Shown here one piece after another: positions 34,570-44,759 of a stretch of DNA of 64,000 bases; the first letter of the stretch is position 1; each line of letters begins with the position of its first letter. The stretch is from Isoetes taiwanensis (Eukaryota > Streptophyta > Lycopodiopsida > Isoetales > Isoetaceae), in the NCBI GenBank assembly GCA_021234155.1, contig JAJEKV010000059.1, forward strand, positions 8,126,779-8,190,778, read 5' to 3'. The translations under genes were made by a program, and so were the position numbers. A model generated the notes under the pieces. The model was not told the DNA's origin, ran no database searches, and was given only the letters and a program-made list of their open reading frames with translations.

Positions 34570-36055
34570 TAACATTATAATATAGGATTGACAAGGGCAG
34601 ATCCATTAACATGTGCAAGGTATTATGTGCATCGCATGGATGCAATGAAAAAGCTTCTAGAGAATGATCCTTCAATTGTAGGTGGGGTCGTTGATAGTGT
34701 TTGTGTTACACAGTTTCAAAATCGTGGAAGTCCACATGATCACATGTTACTGTGGGTAAAGAATGCACCACAATATCCTTATGATTCACCAGAACGGATC
34801 ATCGAGTTTGTAGATAAATTCATGACAACTGATCATATGTTATTACCTGAAGAATTACGTGATATTCAAACACATAACCATTCTAGATCCAATGAGAAAG
34901 ACATGCATCTTATCCCCAAGCAATAGCAGTGCAGAAGAAAAAAGAGCCGCAAGTGAGATGAAAGTCTTAATTGATGAATACCTAGAAAGCAATTATGACA
35001 AAGGTGACAAAGGGATTGATGATTTGTTGAGCAATCTCCAAATTACAGAGGAGCAATATATTAATGTTTTATGCCAAACAATTCCCCGGGCCTAAAGTAT
35101 TTATGCAGAGGAAAATTAAAGATGCATATACAAATCCCTTCAATCCTACTATATCTCGACTATGGAGAGCAAACACCGATTCTACAAAGATATCATTGAT
35201 CCATATGCCGTTGCAAAATCTACCGTCTTTCTTATATTACCAATCCCTAAAACTGGATATCTCAAAGAACATTATCGAAGATTATAGAAGAATGTAAAGT
35301 GAATAATGTGGATACAATACAAAGGATACGGCCGGGTAATGCATTCATACGTTCTCAAGAGGTTCTGTGCAACAAGCTCTATTCCTTCTATTAGGAATGC
35401 GATTACAAACATTATCTCGAATCTGTAATATATATTGATACAAGTGAACCACACAAACGCATTACCTTCCGCTCAAGTCAAAAGGACAGTTGAAACAACT
35501 TCGATCCCGATAGCAATCGATATTGCGACTATTTCCTCGCGGATAGACAAATATAAGAGCGGGAGAATGAACTTGAAGAACTATCATTGGCAGTAGTTGT
35601 ATCCTCATATATCGACTCAAAGGGTAAGTACATAGACAAGAGAAGAATGAATAGAAGACATGAAACAAAAGATGCAGTTATTCGTTTCAACAACTACAAT
35701 ATGACAATAGATATAGAAGCGTGGGCATATGAACGTTTGCTTTTGCATTTGCCATTCCGAAATGAAGATGAACTTTTATGTGGTCAAAGCACATTCCATA
35801 ATGCATATTTGCATTGTCAACAACAAATTGAAGAAGCACACAAGAAATTTGTATTCAGTTCATCTAATGAATTAGATGAAGTATGGACTCATATAGAGCA
35901 AATAGCTGATGACTTACATGAACAAGGCTTACACCATTGTGGCAACAACGAAGAACATGGAGGCAACAATGAGTTCGATGTGGGGTTGGACATGAATAAT
36001 GCAGTACATCCAAATCCAAGTACAAGTTCCTCAATATCATCCATACGAACAATTA
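34570..36055 (+). pseudogene. Helitron Rep/helicase-like remains
   Basis: The frame 34588-34926 matches the N-terminal Helitron replicator domain: LTCARYYVHRMDAM, VTQFQNRGSPHDHMLLWVKN (a HUH-like site, here H50-D51-H52) and IIEFVDKFMTTDHML, ending in QTHNH. Later pieces in other frames read IIDPYAVAK (about 35195), IRSQEVLCNKLYSF (35345), VIYIDTSEPHKRI (35425) and the long open stretch 35587-36050 with KYIDKRRMNRRHE and LLLHLPFRNEDELL. These follow the order of a Helitron protein up to, but not including, the helicase motifs. Many stops make it non-functional. Helitrons transpose by rolling-circle replication. The canonical TC start and CTRR end were not located. Confidence 0.75.
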
Positions 36056-36580
36056 CAAATTGGTTTATCTGGACACATAGTGATGGTTTATCTGGACACG
36101 TAGTGGTGGTTTATCTGGACACAATCTGGTGGTTTATCTGGACAATGTATGGGTAGGGCTTGGAATCACATAACATAGGTATAAATACACCAAGTATTTA
36201 TACCTTGAGTATTTCTATCCCATGTCAATGCCTACCCTAATGGTTTATCTGGACACATTTTGAGTGGTTTATCTGGACACATAGTGGTGCTTTATCTGGA
36301 CAATGTATGGGTAGGACTTGGAATCACATACCATAGGTATAAATACACCAAGTATTTATACCTTGAGTATTTCTACCCAATGTCAATGATTACCCTATTG
36401 GTTTATCTAGACACATAGTGATGGTTTATCTGGACACATAGTGGTGGTTTATCTGGACACAATCTGGTGGTTTATCTAGACAATGTATAGGTAGGGCTTG
36501 GAATCACATAACATAGGTATAAATGCACCAAGTATTTATACCTTGAGTATTTCTATCCCATGTCAATGCCCCGGGGGGTT
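36056..36580. repeat. Minisatellite with TATAAATA hairpin (block 2)
   Basis: Three more long units of the array at 29.5-31.6 kb in the same orientation (GGACAATGTATGGG at about 36140, 36299 and 36479). The block starts at TTGGTTTATCTGG, exactly the sequence that would follow TACCCTA at the broken right edge of block 1. It ends abruptly at CCCCGGGGGG near 36572. Confidence 0.9.
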
Positions 36581-36662
36581 CACCTAGATTATGGGGTATG
36601 AAACATGTGAGTGCACCAAATGGGTTTTTTTATTGCCTCTCTGGTACCATATACATAAGAAA

Positions 36663-37060
36663 CACAACAAGAGAATGGACATTTAGCGACGTGGGCTTGC
36701 GACGTCTGTGCGACGTGACGTCGCAAATAACGTCACCATGCGACGTCAAAGCGATGTCACGTCGCAGACACGTCGCATGCGACGTGTAGTGCGACGTCTG
36801 ACACACGCCAGGTGGACGCTTGCGCCAGGTGGACGACAGGTGACAGGTGTCTCGCCAGGTGGATGTTTATGACGTGACGTCGCATGCGACGTCGTATATG
36901 TGACGTATGTGTCGTATGTGACGTATGTGTCGTATATGACACGTCAGTACCTATATGTGACGTATATGACACGTCAGTATGTATATGTGACGTATATGAC
37001 ACGTCAGTACGTATATGTGATGTAGGTGGTCGCATGTGACGTATATTTTTTATACACGAA
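36663..37060. mobile_element. CACTA-like terminal and subterminal repeat region
   Basis: The sequence CACAACAAGAGAATGG at 36663, followed by TTTAGCGACG, resembles the CACTACAAGAAA-type ends of plant CACTA elements. The next 200 bp hold many copies of GCGACGT in both orientations (GCGACGTC, GACGTCGC). 36890-37030 then has a tandem of about 33 bp with TATGTGACGTATATGACACG repeated three times. Such subterminal motif arrays are the transposase-binding regions of CACTA elements. A matching opposite end was not identified. Confidence 0.55.
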
Positions 37061-39050
37061 GGTTAATGGTTTTTTAGGATTACAAATTCAATACCTGTCT
37101 GATTGATACATGTCTGAAAAAGACTCTAACGACCAACCTGCGACCAACCTGTTGCGTTACCTCGGCGCATGCATCATCACAGTAGATGTGCTACCGCTAT
37201 AAATTGTTCATTATAAAACTGACGTTGTCTGTGTCAAAATCTAGTTGTTCCAAGTTTACAATCCTTGAAGGTAACTTGACAATAGGCTTGTTGTCAATCA
37301 TTGTTCTTTGAGAAGAACGAGGATAAAGCCTTAAAAATTTGTGCAAGAACACAAGAAAAATCCCACACTTTTACCTTTTGTCCGGCCAAGCATTATAGTG
37401 TTTAATATGACTTGCGGTACCGCTTGTCCCGACGATCCCCGATGGCGGATTCTAGGTTTACCTCTTTCATCTAGACTCTTCGAAACCGAATCTATGGAAA
37501 AATGGTTTTTTTTGGGGCTTTAAGAGCTTGCAAGAGCTGGAAAATATTGTCCGGAACTATATCAAGAAACCAAAGAAGCACATATGGATACGTCAATACG
37601 GGGAAGAAGGTTATGATCTAAAAATCTCATCTTTGGGTATACAAGTAATTCTAATGGCACTATGGAAGTTGAAAGATCAACATCAAGGTTGGAATCAGCA
37701 CAATGCTTGAACTTGCAACTTTACCGCCAAACGCCCGGATGATTTTGTGATATATGATGGTGGAGGAATTTGGCGCTTCAATTGCACAAGTTCCATATGA
37801 AGCCGAATTCCCATTGATGAGGATTTTGAAAAGCCGAGATACTATGTGGCTACACTGTTGATGGCCTTGTTTCGGAGATCCATACATGGAAAGTGGAATT
37901 GGAACATAGCTCACCGCTATGCCAAGAAGAGTATCTAAACCGCCACCGCTACCTTGGAAGTCTTCAAAGTAGAGCATGTCATGGTGCAAAGGAAAATGGG
38001 CTTCACCGGAGCTTAGGGATTACAAGGCGGTTGAGCTTGCCGACATCGGGCCGGGGTTCTTCACGAACACCCAATACCGAAAAAACGCCTCTTTACGCGC
38101 CCTACATGCCAAAATCGATCCTTTGGTGCGCTTTTTAACGCCATGCTCGGGGATTGTTTTCGCTTCATGACTCATGAACTTGTTCCGCTTTGAGCGCCAA
38201 GATTTTTATGGGTTGTTCTTTGCATCGACATTGTATGATCCGACAAATAACATACATACGAAGAAAAATCATGCGCTTTTTTCGAGAAATCTCTTTAACC
38301 TGGTTTTTAATTTCTTCATTATGGCCATTCGAGGTTGTGGAGGTCGTTGCCTTCTTGGACAAGTTTGTTCATCGAAAATCAAGAGAATTGTGGAGTTGGT
38401 TGAACCAAAATATTTTAATTGGTCATCTAGCAAAATGCTTTGGGAAGAAAATAAGTGTATTCTCTCAAACATTCATTCTAGAACTTTCTACAACATTCGA
38501 ATTTTCTAGAAGGATTCCTTAGGCTCACCCAAGATTCTCTTATATTTTAAAACTTTTTAAAACTTTCTAGAACATTCTAGAACTTTCAGATATGTGACGA
38601 TGTGACATATGTGTCGTGAGAAGGTCGTGATGTTCCGAGAAAAGGCACCATCTTCATTGTGCCCTTAAGCCCCCAAAGCAGCACATGAACTTTTAGTGTG
38701 AGCATTTCTAATGGATTGAGCTTCATCCGAATAATTCTAAACCACCTAATGTTCGACAAGGTGTGCCCCTTAGCCCTGGGTCGCTTCTTTCATCCTCTTC
38801 GATGGTTTACGTAATTCGAAACAAATGGTTCCATATGTAGTAAGCACAATGTCGTGCTTACAAAGTTCAACACAATTTATTCTTCTCGATCTTCATGGTA
38901 TATGTACACGATAGCTTGATGATTGGTACTACTTTTTCCTTCAATTCATGTTCCCATTGTTTTTAAAGCGATTTAGGGCAAACAATCAAGGTGCAAACAA
39001 TCGGGGTTGGCAAGGAGTATAGAAAATGATGCGCATCATCTTTTCGTGAG
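37061..39050. other. Decayed, unrecognised coding-like stretch
   Basis: Several short frames at 37340-38170 on the plus strand show Trp- and Arg-rich protein-like sequence but no domain I can name. 38170-38520 has overlapping frames. This is probably gene or transposon cargo between CACTA-like ends. From 38463 to 38590 the sequence is rich in TTCTAGAA. Confidence 0.35.
38565..38587. promoter_or_regulatory. Perfect five-box heat-shock element match
   Basis: Starting at 38565 the sequence alternates TTC and GAA five times, each separated by exactly two bases (TA, CA, TA, CT). This is an uninterrupted nTTCnnGAA-type binding site for heat-shock factor trimers. A weaker TTC/GAA array lies at about 38476-38515. 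Whether a promoter is attached is unknown; no TATA box or start codon can be tied to it. Confidence 0.55.
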
Positions 39051-39053
39051 AGC

Positions 39054-39495
39054 TTGGATTCACGTTTGATAATTGAGCCATGCGTGCCACAAAAAGTTCA
39101 AAATTTCCTAGAGGATATTATGCTAGACACTCCACCGGATATTTTCGTGGTGGATCTAGTTGGCTCTCAAGATAGTGTAGATTGGTTAGATAAGAAAGTC
39201 CTTGAGACTGGCATTTCATTTCGTGCTTGTGCAACCAAGTGGGCAGCTTGATTTGATAACTGATTCTGCGTTAGATTTTTCGTTTCAGCTCATCATTCCA
39301 AAAAATCAACGCAGGCTAGCACATTTGCTTTCTATGGCGGAATTGTGGAGAAAAAAAAAAGATGTCACATGCATGTGGAAATTTAGATACTGTTATTGGG
39401 ATAGTTCCCAAAGTTATGTCTTCACAAAAGGCTGGAGCAGATTTGTCAAGGCAAAGAATTTGCAGGTGAATGATGTAACTATAACTATAATATGG
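39054..39495 (+). pseudogene. B3 DNA-binding domain fragment (RAV/ABI3-like)
   Basis: 39286-39495 encodes [11 protein letters not shown] and then [20 protein letters not shown] followed by [15 protein letters not shown]. The W(K/R)[23 protein letters not shown] signature is diagnostic of plant B3 domains of the RAV/NGA/ABI3 group, which bind DNA as transcription factors. Residues that should lie between IIPK and MWKF are shortened and partly unlike the family. The frame 39054-39251 just before it is protein-like but unrecognised, and ends in a stop. No AP2 domain or rest of the gene is present. It lies between CACTA-like subterminal regions, so capture by a transposon is possible. Confidence 0.8.
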
Positions 39496-40330
39496 TAGTT
39501 TTGAGCTCAGATTAGCTCCTGGTTGATCCGTAATTTTTGAGCTCGAATTTAGCTTATGGTTGATCCGGAATTTTTTGAGGCAATTGCCTTATGTATATAA
39601 GCATGATGTAGAATACAAAAAAAACCTGATATATGATATGATATAGATTTCTGAAATCGGTTTTCAAAATGGAATTTGAAGATAAAAATATGAAGAAGAT
39701 GAATATGATCGGGATGGATATCAAGAAGATGAATGCCAATGATGAATAAGGATATGACAATAATATTGCTTGTTTTAATTTATATAAGCCTATTTGTGCT
39801 ATGGGTATTTTGAAAAAGCGATGAATTTAGTGATGGACATGGAGTTGGAGATGGTTGATCCGAATTTTTTTGAGCTCATAATTTAGCTTCCGGTTGATCC
39901 AGAGAAAGAGAAAAAAAGAAGGAATTAGAAATGACATATGGATTTACCCCTAGAATTTCTACAACGAGAAGATTGGGTAGTAAAAAGTGGGACTCCCATA
40001 TCCTCACCCAACATCTTTAGAGAAGCAACAAAATGCAATCAATGAGGAACTTGGTCTCCGTGAGAACCGCAATTTTAACTCCTTGCAAATCCAAGGCATT
40101 AATATCCCATGTGTCAAAGCTGCCCCATCAAAATTTGCCTAAAAACGCCATCATCGCCCACCGCATCGTCACGACAAATGTCACGGCAAATGTCGGACTG
40201 CCACACAATTTGCTCGCGGATGCGCCTAATCAAGCTATGTTCAAGTGTTTTGAGGTATGCATTTTAGGTTGTTACACAAAACTTGCTCGATTTTAGGTTG
40301 CTCGTAACAAAGATAGGTATACATAAATTT
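39496..40330. other. No recognisable gene
   Basis: TGGTTGATCCG with TTTTTTGAGCTC-like neighbours recurs three to four times (39520, 39552, 39855, 39893), marking a short dispersed repeat. A 10-A run is at 39351-39360 just before it. No coding signal is recognised. Confidence 0.4.
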
Positions 40331-40720
40331 CATAACCGACAAATGTCACGACAAATGTCGACGCTTGCATGCGACGCCATGTGACATTACGTAACATAAG
40401 ACACGCCAAAGACGTATTTGCCACGTGGTATCGCTAGGTCGATGTGCCCCGAATTTGACCGTTGACTATACGCCGTATGCGACGGACGCATGTCTGGTGA
40501 CACGCCGCCAAGACGCATTTTGCCATGCGTGTACCGCCGTGTCGCATGTGACCCGGATTTTGACTGTTGACTAATTATCCGCGATGCGACGTGGTCTACG
40601 TAACGTGATGACACGCCCGCATGATGTACTTGCCGGTGTAACGCCAAGTCGTAGGGTGACCGCATGTGACCGTTGACACTACGCCGCCGGGCGACGCCAC
40701 GCCGCATGCGACGCTAAAGA
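40331..40720. repeat. CACTA-like subterminal repeats, GACGC/GCGACG type
   Basis: Over about 380 bp the words TGCGACG, GACGCC, CGCATG and GACACGCC recur in both orientations (for example 40368-40378, 40472, 40580-40590, 40685-40712). It resembles 36.67-36.85, 47.03-47.10 and 60.28-60.39 kb and is followed by a TATA box and a leader, as expected at the 5' side of an autonomous CACTA element. Confidence 0.6.
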
Positions 40721-40722
40721 TT

Positions 40723-40732
40723 TCTATATAAA
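40723..40732 (+). promoter_or_regulatory. TATA box of the CACTA-like element
   Basis: TCTATATAAAAC directly follows the subterminal repeats and lies about 100 bp upstream of an ATG (40832, with another at 40843 in a good CCATGG context). Position and sequence fit a plant core promoter. Confidence 0.55.
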
Positions 40733-40831
40733 ACAACTTTTTCTCGGCCTTCATTGTTATTTTTTTCGCCTCTTCCAGCCTAGCCTTTGGTGTTCTTCTT
40801 TAACCATATCTTATACTTGTTGTCGCCTCTA

Positions 40832-41317
40832 CATGGATCGCCATGGTCATCGGCATGATCGACCAAGATGGCCAGAGACGCATTGATGTTGTCTTACCAC
40901 CGTGGGAGGTTGGATATGCGGAACCGTCACATGTAAGTTACTTGATTCTTGTATTTAGTAGCCTAGACATATATAAAACTAGGAGAGGACGTGTCTTCAT
41001 GCGAGTAGTAAAAAAGCGCAGTGTTTTTGGTCAAGGACACGGTCGCCTCCACCTTGAGTGGAGAGGACCGTGTGTGTCGCCCAAACTCACCTTCATACCT
41101 TACTAAGTACAATGTAGATTACAAAATTGAGGTGTCAGCGTAGTCAAGGTCATATGTCGACTTCACCTTGAGTGGAGGGGACTCTATGTATCGGGGCTAA
41201 GGTCTCCAAAAGATCTTTATTGAAATTGAAACTTATATAAGGGTCGTACTCGAAAGGGCATGGCCGGCTTCACCTTGAGTGGAGAGGACTACGTGTCCGG
41301 GCCCAATTCTCGGCCCA
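40832..41317 (+). other. Leader or first exon with CACCTTGAGTGGAG repeats
   Basis: After two possible start codons the sequence holds three copies, about 115-120 bp apart, of a block with GGC-x-TCCACCTTGAGTGGAG followed by AGGAC and a GTGT(C/A)(C/T)GGGCCC-like end (about 41040-41080, 41155-41190, 41262-41305). Four diverged copies of the same block occur at 61.52-61.91 kb, downstream of the other CACTA-like 5' end. Confidence 0.5.
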
Positions 41318-41370
41318 TTTAGGATTTAGGGTTTAGGGTTTAGGGTTTAGGGTTTAGGGTTTAGGGTTTA
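41318..41370. repeat. Short interstitial TTTAGGG repeat
   Basis: One TTTAGGA followed by six exact TTTAGGG units and a partial seventh. This is the usual plant telomere repeat, on the strand that reads TTTAGGG left to right. Its short length and transposon setting speak against a chromosome end; it may be a telo-box-like element or a microsatellite. Confidence 0.95.
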
Positions 41371-41853
41371 TACTACCATATATTGTATCTATCACGATCG
41401 CTCAAACTATTGTGCGAAAGATATAGTACTTACCTTTTGTAATTGGCGAGGGACAAAATAGTTTATGATTGTAAAAAGATGTATGGGGCTGAAGAGACGA
41501 CTTAGAAATCGGTTGTTGAAGACCATCCGATAAGATTTGGTACATTTGAACAACCCACCGATCCGATGCTCGTCATGGATATCGTGTTGGTATACAATTA
41601 TTATTTGTTTTTTTTTTAAGAGTATCTCCCGTTCAAGTATATATTCAAGATGTTTATGATATCTAAATATGTAGGTAGATGATGCTGATGTCTCCTCCAA
41701 ACTAGATGTGGATTTTGGTTTAATGTTGTCCATAGAGGCATATGAAACTCCGGCAAGAACCGATTCATCAATAATGTGGATGGGTGCCGCTCAACGCCGA
41801 AAGTGTTCCCCTGCGTGAAAGAACACGGCGGGCTACAATCATGAGAACATTGC

Positions 41854-42460
41854 ATGTGTCGCACATTTCCCAAGAACGCTTGGCCTCACTGCCTGAGCGA
41901 GAGTGAAATTCCTGAAGAATTGCAAAGATTAGTCCGACCCTTTGTTAGGCACCGCAAGACATTTGGCTTGTGGCCAGTAGACTTACCTATCCCTATGGAT
42001 CAAGAATTTGCTTATTGGGGAAGAAGATACATCATTATGCGGAGCCGCATTTGTCCAGAAGCTGGATTCGGCCTTATCTCCGGCACGCGTATAGAAGTGG
42101 AGCGAGATACCCACATTCCATTAATGCCATATGCAGGTCCCGAGTACGATTGGAAAACTTGGCAAACTTTGACTAAATATGCTTGGCGTATGAGGATTTA
42201 TGGAATGAATTCCAATGCTGCGTCGATAGCTGTGGGGGCATGTGATGAGGAGTTGAAGTTTATTGATGGTCGGCCAGGGGTTCATGGCAATATTGCAGGG
42301 TTCATCAACAGTTCTATTGACAACCGTGAGCGATGCAATTGTGAATTTTTAGAGTGTCAAGGAGGGGAGGAAGATTTTTACAAGATCCGTAAAAGCGTAT
42401 ATATCATGGTGTGTGCTATTAAAAGCATAAACATTGAGATGAGTTATTCATCAACTATCG
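41854..42460 (+). pseudogene. SET-domain-like protein fragment in CACTA territory
   Basis: The 252-codon frame has, from residue 58, YIIMRSRICPEAGFGLISGT, then HIPLMPYAGPEYDW, then VHGNIAGFINSSIDN at 143-157, then YIMVCAIKSINIEMSYS at 183-199. A start like 'GxGL', the GNIAGFIN core (equivalent to the GNxxxFINHS pocket of SET methyltransferases) and an IxxxxE(L/M)xxSY end fit a SET domain, which transfers methyl groups to Lys. The canonical NHxC is replaced by NSS. After residue 200 the frame runs into low-complexity sequence, probably an intron. Upstream 41680-41850 may hold another exon in a shifted frame. It sits between a CACTA-like 5' region and TNP modules. Confidence 0.65.
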
Positions 42461-43139
42461 CTATGATAGACCTCTCCCATTTGAGATGGAACAATAGTAT
42501 TGTTGTACTAAAAAAAGGAATAAAGAGGTTTTTTTTATATATGTTTTTTGTCATTCGTGAGTCTATACAAATGGTTGTATGTATTTTATACTTATTACAT
42601 TATTTGACATGATGGTTAATACGCTACTCCCCGCTTAATGAACTCATTCAGAGCGGTCTCCATCCCGATCCATTAGTTCTAAGTTACAGCAAAGGGAAAC
42701 CTATCGTCGTGAGTTTCAAGCCGAGCGCATCAATATGAAGATATTGCATACGATCAATATGAAGAGGATGAAACTATTGACGAACCCGAAACGGTCTTTT
42801 CGTGACGAGCCGATGCTCGATATGTTGCACGCCTTTCAAGAATTACCCGATATTGATTTAGATGATGTCGAGGATGGTGGTGGAGAGGATATGGTAGAAG
42901 ATGGGGATACCCTTTGAGGATTGGTCGATCGACGATGACCCTATTGTTATCGAAGCGTAAACGCAGCTTATTTCTCGCGCCTCAACCTCTCGCTTTGTCG
43001 GCGCTCGCTTAATTCTCAATCTCCAAACCAAGTTCAAGTGGAGCAATGCAAGTGTCTCCTCGCTCTATTGAGGTGACATACTTATCAAGCCTTTCTATCT
43101 TACCACCATCTCCATCTTTTATCTTACCACTCTTAGATG
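42461..43139. other. Spacer with decayed frames
   Basis: A 60-codon frame (42735-42917) is acidic (DIDLDDVEDGGG). Acidic linkers are common in CACTA proteins, but no motif fixes its origin. Confidence 0.3.
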
Positions 43140-44600
43140 CAGGTTATTGCACGAGAAGATCCTTCCAGAGAAGAACAATATGCCTACCGGCGGATCTCAA
43201 GTTAAGAAAATGATTCAAGCGACCGCCTTGGTTATAAAGTCATACATGCATGTCCAAATGATTGTATGATCTTCTATCCCTCTCACCGAGCATGAGAAGT
43301 CCACTCATTGTCACGTATGTAATGAACCGAGATACGTGAATGACCTAAAGGGAAAAACGGTACCTCGGTTGGTTATTCGACACTTTCCAATAATCCCAAG
43401 GTATATGCATCACCACTTCTTACAAATAGTTGTAAATTCACTTATTTTCTGTACTTATATGTTGCCTATAATTTATTCTATAGGTTAAAGTTGATGTTCC
43501 GCTGCAAGACATTGGCTAGCCTAATGGACTTCACGGCCACACATGCATCTAGTCATGATGTGATGCGAGTCCCGAGCGGCAAGTCTGCGGCTTGAAGCAT
43601 GTCGATGCGACATGGCCCCGACTTTGGAAAAGAACCACGTAACGCATGCGTTTGGGCCTGGCCACCGATGGCGTAAACCCATATGGTACACAATCGATCG
43701 CATGGTCTACATGGCCGATGATGATAGTGAACTACAACATACCCCATGGTTGTTGATGAAGAGGGGCACATTATGATGACTTTATTGATACCCGGGAAGA
43801 AAAACCAAGTAATTTAGATGTGTACCTAAGAATAATTGTGGATGAGTTACTCCCTTTGTGGAACACATTATTCAGGTCTACGATGCCCATAAAATGACGC
43901 TTTTAATCTTAGAGGTATACTATTGTGGACTATGCATGACTTTCCCCGGTTTGCCGAAAGTGTTCTGGGTTTAAGACATCGGGCACTTCCCTTGCATGAT
44001 ATGTGGGGAAAAGTTGCAGCACCGCTCACTCTAAGCATCAAGAAAGTAGTATACGAGGGTTTTAGGAAGTATTTGCCGCCACGCACCCCTTCGAAAGCAA
44101 CAGCACAACACCCGGTGTGGCAATCAGAGACTATACTGAACTACCAAGCTGAATTACCATACGAGAATGGGGTGAGCGTTGGGATAAGAAGGAAGAGGGG
44201 GAAAATCCGCAAGGGGAAATCCGTAGGGGGGCACCTGCAGCTGAGGAGGTCGTAGCCGACCTAGACAATGAGGATGAGGAATTATACAGTGGTGGCGAGG
44301 AAGCCGCGAGGAGGAAGTCTTTATGCCAATATGAAAAGGAAGTCCGCTTTTTATAGACTACCATATTGGACCGACCTATTGATTCAACACCTTTTTAGAC
44401 CCGATGCATATCTTCAAGAACGTGGGAAACTCTTTATGGAAGCATGTATTTGGTCAAAAAGACACAACAAATGCTAGGATGGACCTTAAGGTAAGAATAC
44501 AAAGAAAGAGGCATGGATCCGAGGTGAAGGGCAACCACTTCCTCTGGCAAAATGGGTTATTGCTAGGGCTGACCATCGAGCTATTTATGATGATTTAAGG
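43140..44600 (+). pseudogene. CACTA transposase (TNP, Transposase_21 region), decayed
   Basis: Pieces in changing frames follow the order of En/Spm-type TNP proteins. 43170-43400 reads PTGGSQVKKM, CHVCNEPRYVNDLKGKTVPR and IRHFPIIPR. 43490-43690 reads LKLMFRCKTLASLMDF and DFGKEPRNACVW. 43775-43930 reads PSNLDVYLRI-like, VDELLPLWNT and TIVDYA. 43923-44000 (MWTMHDFPRFAESVLGLRH) matches the WTIxDFPxxxxxSG segment. 44345-44410 (YRLPYW) and 44404-44560 (MHIFKNVGNSLWKHVFGQKD) match the LPYW ... DxMHIxKNV block. Multiple stops and frameshifts make it inactive. In life this protein cuts and moves CACTA elements. Confidence 0.88.
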
Positions 44601-44759
44601 GCCCTTAGAACACCAACCGTTACATGCAATCATTGCGAACCGCATTCACAAGTAGTGGGAGTCCGATCGGTTTAAAGTCCCATGACCGCATAAGTTCTTG
44701 CATGTAAGCAATTGAAGTCCACATATATATGCACTACTATAAAATGTAACCCATAACTT

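Noticed and set aside
31618-36058. Complete Helitron with defined termini
   Set aside because: The block edges lack a convincing TC start and CTRR end with hairpin, so only the Rep-like remnant is annotated.
41318-41370. Chromosome end or telomere
   Set aside because: Only six exact units, with transposon sequence on both sides.
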